A stretch of DNA of 64,000 bases from positions 1 to 64,000 of the forward strand of contig NZ_RXWW01000091.1 of NCBI RefSeq assembly GCF_003970495.1, read 5' to 3'. Position 1 is the first letter of the stretch, and each line of letters begins with the position of its first letter. The notes under the pieces are model-generated. The model was not told the DNA's origin, made no database searches, and worked only from the letters and a program-made list of their open reading frames with translations. The position numbers and the translations under genes were made by a program. Source of the DNA: Staphylococcus pasteuri (lineage in GTDB: Bacteria > Bacillota > Bacilli > Staphylococcales > Staphylococcaceae). Positions 62,561 through 64,000 of this stretch are shown piece after piece.

Positions 62561-63943
62561 TTAATTATTTTCTTTTGATTCTTTATTAATTTTATTTAAC
62601 ACACTTTGAAGTTCTTCTTTTGCTTCAGTTTCTTTTGCTGATGTTTTAGATACACTTTGTTCAGATTCAGATTGATCACCACTACTATTTTGATAAGGAA
62701 TAAATGATGCTCCTACCGACAAATCAATATAACCATCTGTTTTAAGGTCACCTGAATCACTACGAGACAGTGATTCTGACATTTGTGGGTAATATTTCAT
62801 CTTATCCGCTATAGTCGTAATATCTCCAATGACTTGAATATCATCTTTAGTGAATATTTTAATTCTGTTCTGCTTATTCTTATCTGGTGCATAGTTGACT
62901 TCCGCAATTAAATTTCTCACTTTAGGTGACATTTCTGATAACGCTTGGATTATTTTTTCCTTTTTGTCACCTTTAAAACCATCAATGATTGGACCGTCAT
63001 GTGAAATATTACCATCATAATCTTTTAATTCTTTCCTGTCTTCTAGCACAGGCACATATTTGTCTTTGTTTTTCGTTAAACCAACAACTTGATATTCTGT
63101 TATTTTAACATTTAACGTATTAGGTAATTGCTTGGTAATGCTTACATCTTTAATTAATTTATTTTTCTTTAAATTAGTTTTAGCTTTACCTTTACTAAAA
63201 GTATACATGCGTGAAGTAGACTTAACATTGAGTGCTTTGTTAATTTGGCTTTTACTTACATTATGATTCCCCTCAATATTTACGTTGGAGATTTTACTTA
63301 ATGGTGTAAACATATATAGTAAGAATATCACAATTAACAATACCAATACTGTAATAACGGTGTACTGAATTCTTTTTTGTCTTCGACGCCGTTGTGCTCT
63401 TTTCTCTTCTAGAGTTGGTGAACTAAATTGTGTAACTTTCTTATTAGAATCTGTTTGTTCTTCTTGTGCATGTTCTTTTTTCTTTGATGTTGATTTGTTT
63501 GATGTTAAAAAACTCAACCAATTTTTCTTTGCATTTTTATCTTTGTGCTTAGTTTTTGAAGTTGTATTATCTTCTATATTATTTGTTTGTTCTTTATCTT
63601 GTTGACTATCATCGTTATTAACATTTTCATCATTATGATAATGATTAATTTGCTCACTTTCACGATACGACTCTAAGTCATCATTATCGCTAACAAAATC
63701 TTCTTTATCGCTTAAATGAGTGTTGCGATCATTTAAGATGTCTTCACTATGATGCTGTTCTTCTTCACTCGTATCATCATAGTGATTCGAGTTAGATATG
63801 TCGTCTTCAACTTTATCTTTAAACTTTTTTCTTTTACGCGTTCTAAAATCGTTACTTCTACGAAACATGCTTAACTCATCATTTTGTTTGTCATCGGAGT
63901 TAGCTGCATTATTTCTGTTATTGTCATTAGATTTACCGTCCAT
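62561..63943 (-). CDS. divIB: Cell division protein DivIB (FtsQ)
   Basis: DivIB is a bitopic division protein that works with FtsL and DivIC. The 460 residues have a very hydrophilic Asp/Asn/Lys-rich cytoplasmic part (about 1-190), one transmembrane helix (about 193-213, VITVLVLLIVIFLLYMF), a POTRA domain (about 218-288, starting ISNVNIEGNHNVSKSQI), and a beta domain with a Ser/Glu tail. The cytoplasmic extension is typical of staphylococci and variable. It precedes ftsA. Confidence 0.96.
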   Translation of the reverse strand: MDGKSNDNNRNNAANSDDKQNDELSMFRRSNDFRTRKRKKFKDKVEDDISNSNHYDDTSEEEQHHSEDILNDRNTHLSDKEDFVSDNDDLESYRESEQINHYHNDENVNNDDSQQDKEQTNNIEDNTTSKTKHKDKNAKKNWLSFLTSNKSTSKKKEHAQEEQTDSNKKVTQFSSPTLEEKRAQRRRRQKRIQYTVITVLVLLIVIFLLYMFTPLSKISNVNIEGNHNVSKSQINKALNVKSTSRMYTFSKGKAKTNLKKNKLIKDVSITKQLPNTLNVKITEYQVVGLTKNKDKYVPVLEDRKELKDYDGNISHDGPIIDGFKGDKKEKIIQALSEMSPKVRNLIAEVNYAPDKNKQNRIKIFTKDDIQVIGDITTIADKMKYYPQMSESLSRSDSGDLKTDGYIDLSVGASFIPYQNSSGDQSESEQSVSKTSAKETEAKEELQSVLNKINKESKENN

Positions 63944-63959
63944 TTTCTATCACGCCCTT

Positions 63960-64000
63960 TTAGTATGATGGCAAGTGTGCACGGAAACTTTGAATAAATT
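63960..64000 (-). CDS. murD: Probable murD C-terminal end (partial)
   Basis: On the minus strand a frame running in from the window edge ends with TAA at 63960-63962 after FIQSFRAHLPSY. In the staphylococcal dcw cluster the gene before divIB is murD (UDP-MurNAc-Ala D-Glu ligase). The assignment rests on this order and not on sequence alone, as only twelve codons are visible. Confidence 0.55.
   Translation of the reverse strand, partial: FIQSFRAHLPSY

Overview
This window is chromosomal core DNA from a low-GC Firmicute, almost certainly a coagulase-negative Staphylococcus. The evidence is gene order (rplS-trmD-rimM-rpsP-ffh-ylxM-ftsY-smc-rnc-acpP-fabG-fabD-plsX-fapR-recG-fakA; thiN-rpe-rsgA-prkC-stp-rlmN-rsmB-fmt; the pyr operon; the dcw cluster), AT-rich composition, strong AGGAGG ribosome binding sites, and protein sequences close to staphylococcal FtsZ, FapR, PlsX, RNase III and SepF. 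The species cannot be named from sequence alone. No phage, complete insertion sequence, CRISPR array, rRNA or tRNA gene was found.

Layout. 1-2729 (+): two tandem YfhO-family membrane proteins, the first cut by the window edge. 2930-8563 (-): ribosome and SRP genes (rplS, trmD, rimM, rpsP, ffh, ylxM, ftsY). 8560-16877 (-): smc, rnc, acpP and the FapR-controlled lipid cluster fabG-fabD-plsX-fapR. 17026-21358 (-): recG, fatty acid kinase fakA and an Asp23-like protein, divergent from rpmB (+). 22019-30901 (-): thiN, rpe, rsgA, prkC, stp, rlmN, rsmB, fmt and a deformylase homologue that has lost its metal ligands. 31109-31312 (+): a TM2 membrane protein inserted in the opposite direction. 31387-36050 (-): priA, coaBC, rpoZ, gmk, divergent from rqcH (+). 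38082-39162: a small accessory stretch with a VOC protein, an unlisted 27-residue membrane peptide with its own promoter and terminator, and a 74-residue hypothetical protein. 39188-49084 (-): the pyrimidine operon pyrR-pyrP-pyrB-pyrC-carA-carB-pyrF-pyrE with two PyrR attenuators. 49481-52326 (-): an RluD-type pseudouridine synthase, lspA, a CHAP-domain protein and a VOC protein. 52668-55418 (-): ileS behind a T-box. 55634-64000 (-): divIVA, ylmH, yggT, sepF, yggS, pgeF, ftsZ, ftsA, divIB and the tail of murD.

How the genes work together. The window couples translation and protein export (ribosomal proteins, tRNA methylation, SRP and its receptor), membrane lipid synthesis under FapR, cell division, Ser/Thr kinase signalling and de novo UMP synthesis. 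Regulation visible in the sequence includes a FapR operator over its own promoter, two PyrR-type attenuators, an Ile T-box, a probable L19 leader, and several intrinsic terminators placed inside otherwise conserved operons.

The most unusual material is intergenic. A family of short repeats, each a nested hairpin followed by a conserved hairpin tail, has stems that differ completely in sequence but keep their pairing; the copies flank STAR-like GC-rich cores at about 5.2-5.6 kb and 13.4-13.65 kb. Two related palindromes sit inside the loops of two different transcription terminators at about 38.0 and 38.8 kb. The 27-residue membrane peptide lies directly before the second. Other points worth checking are the inactive-looking deformylase and the ylmH gene, whose best Shine-Dalgarno points at an ATC codon.
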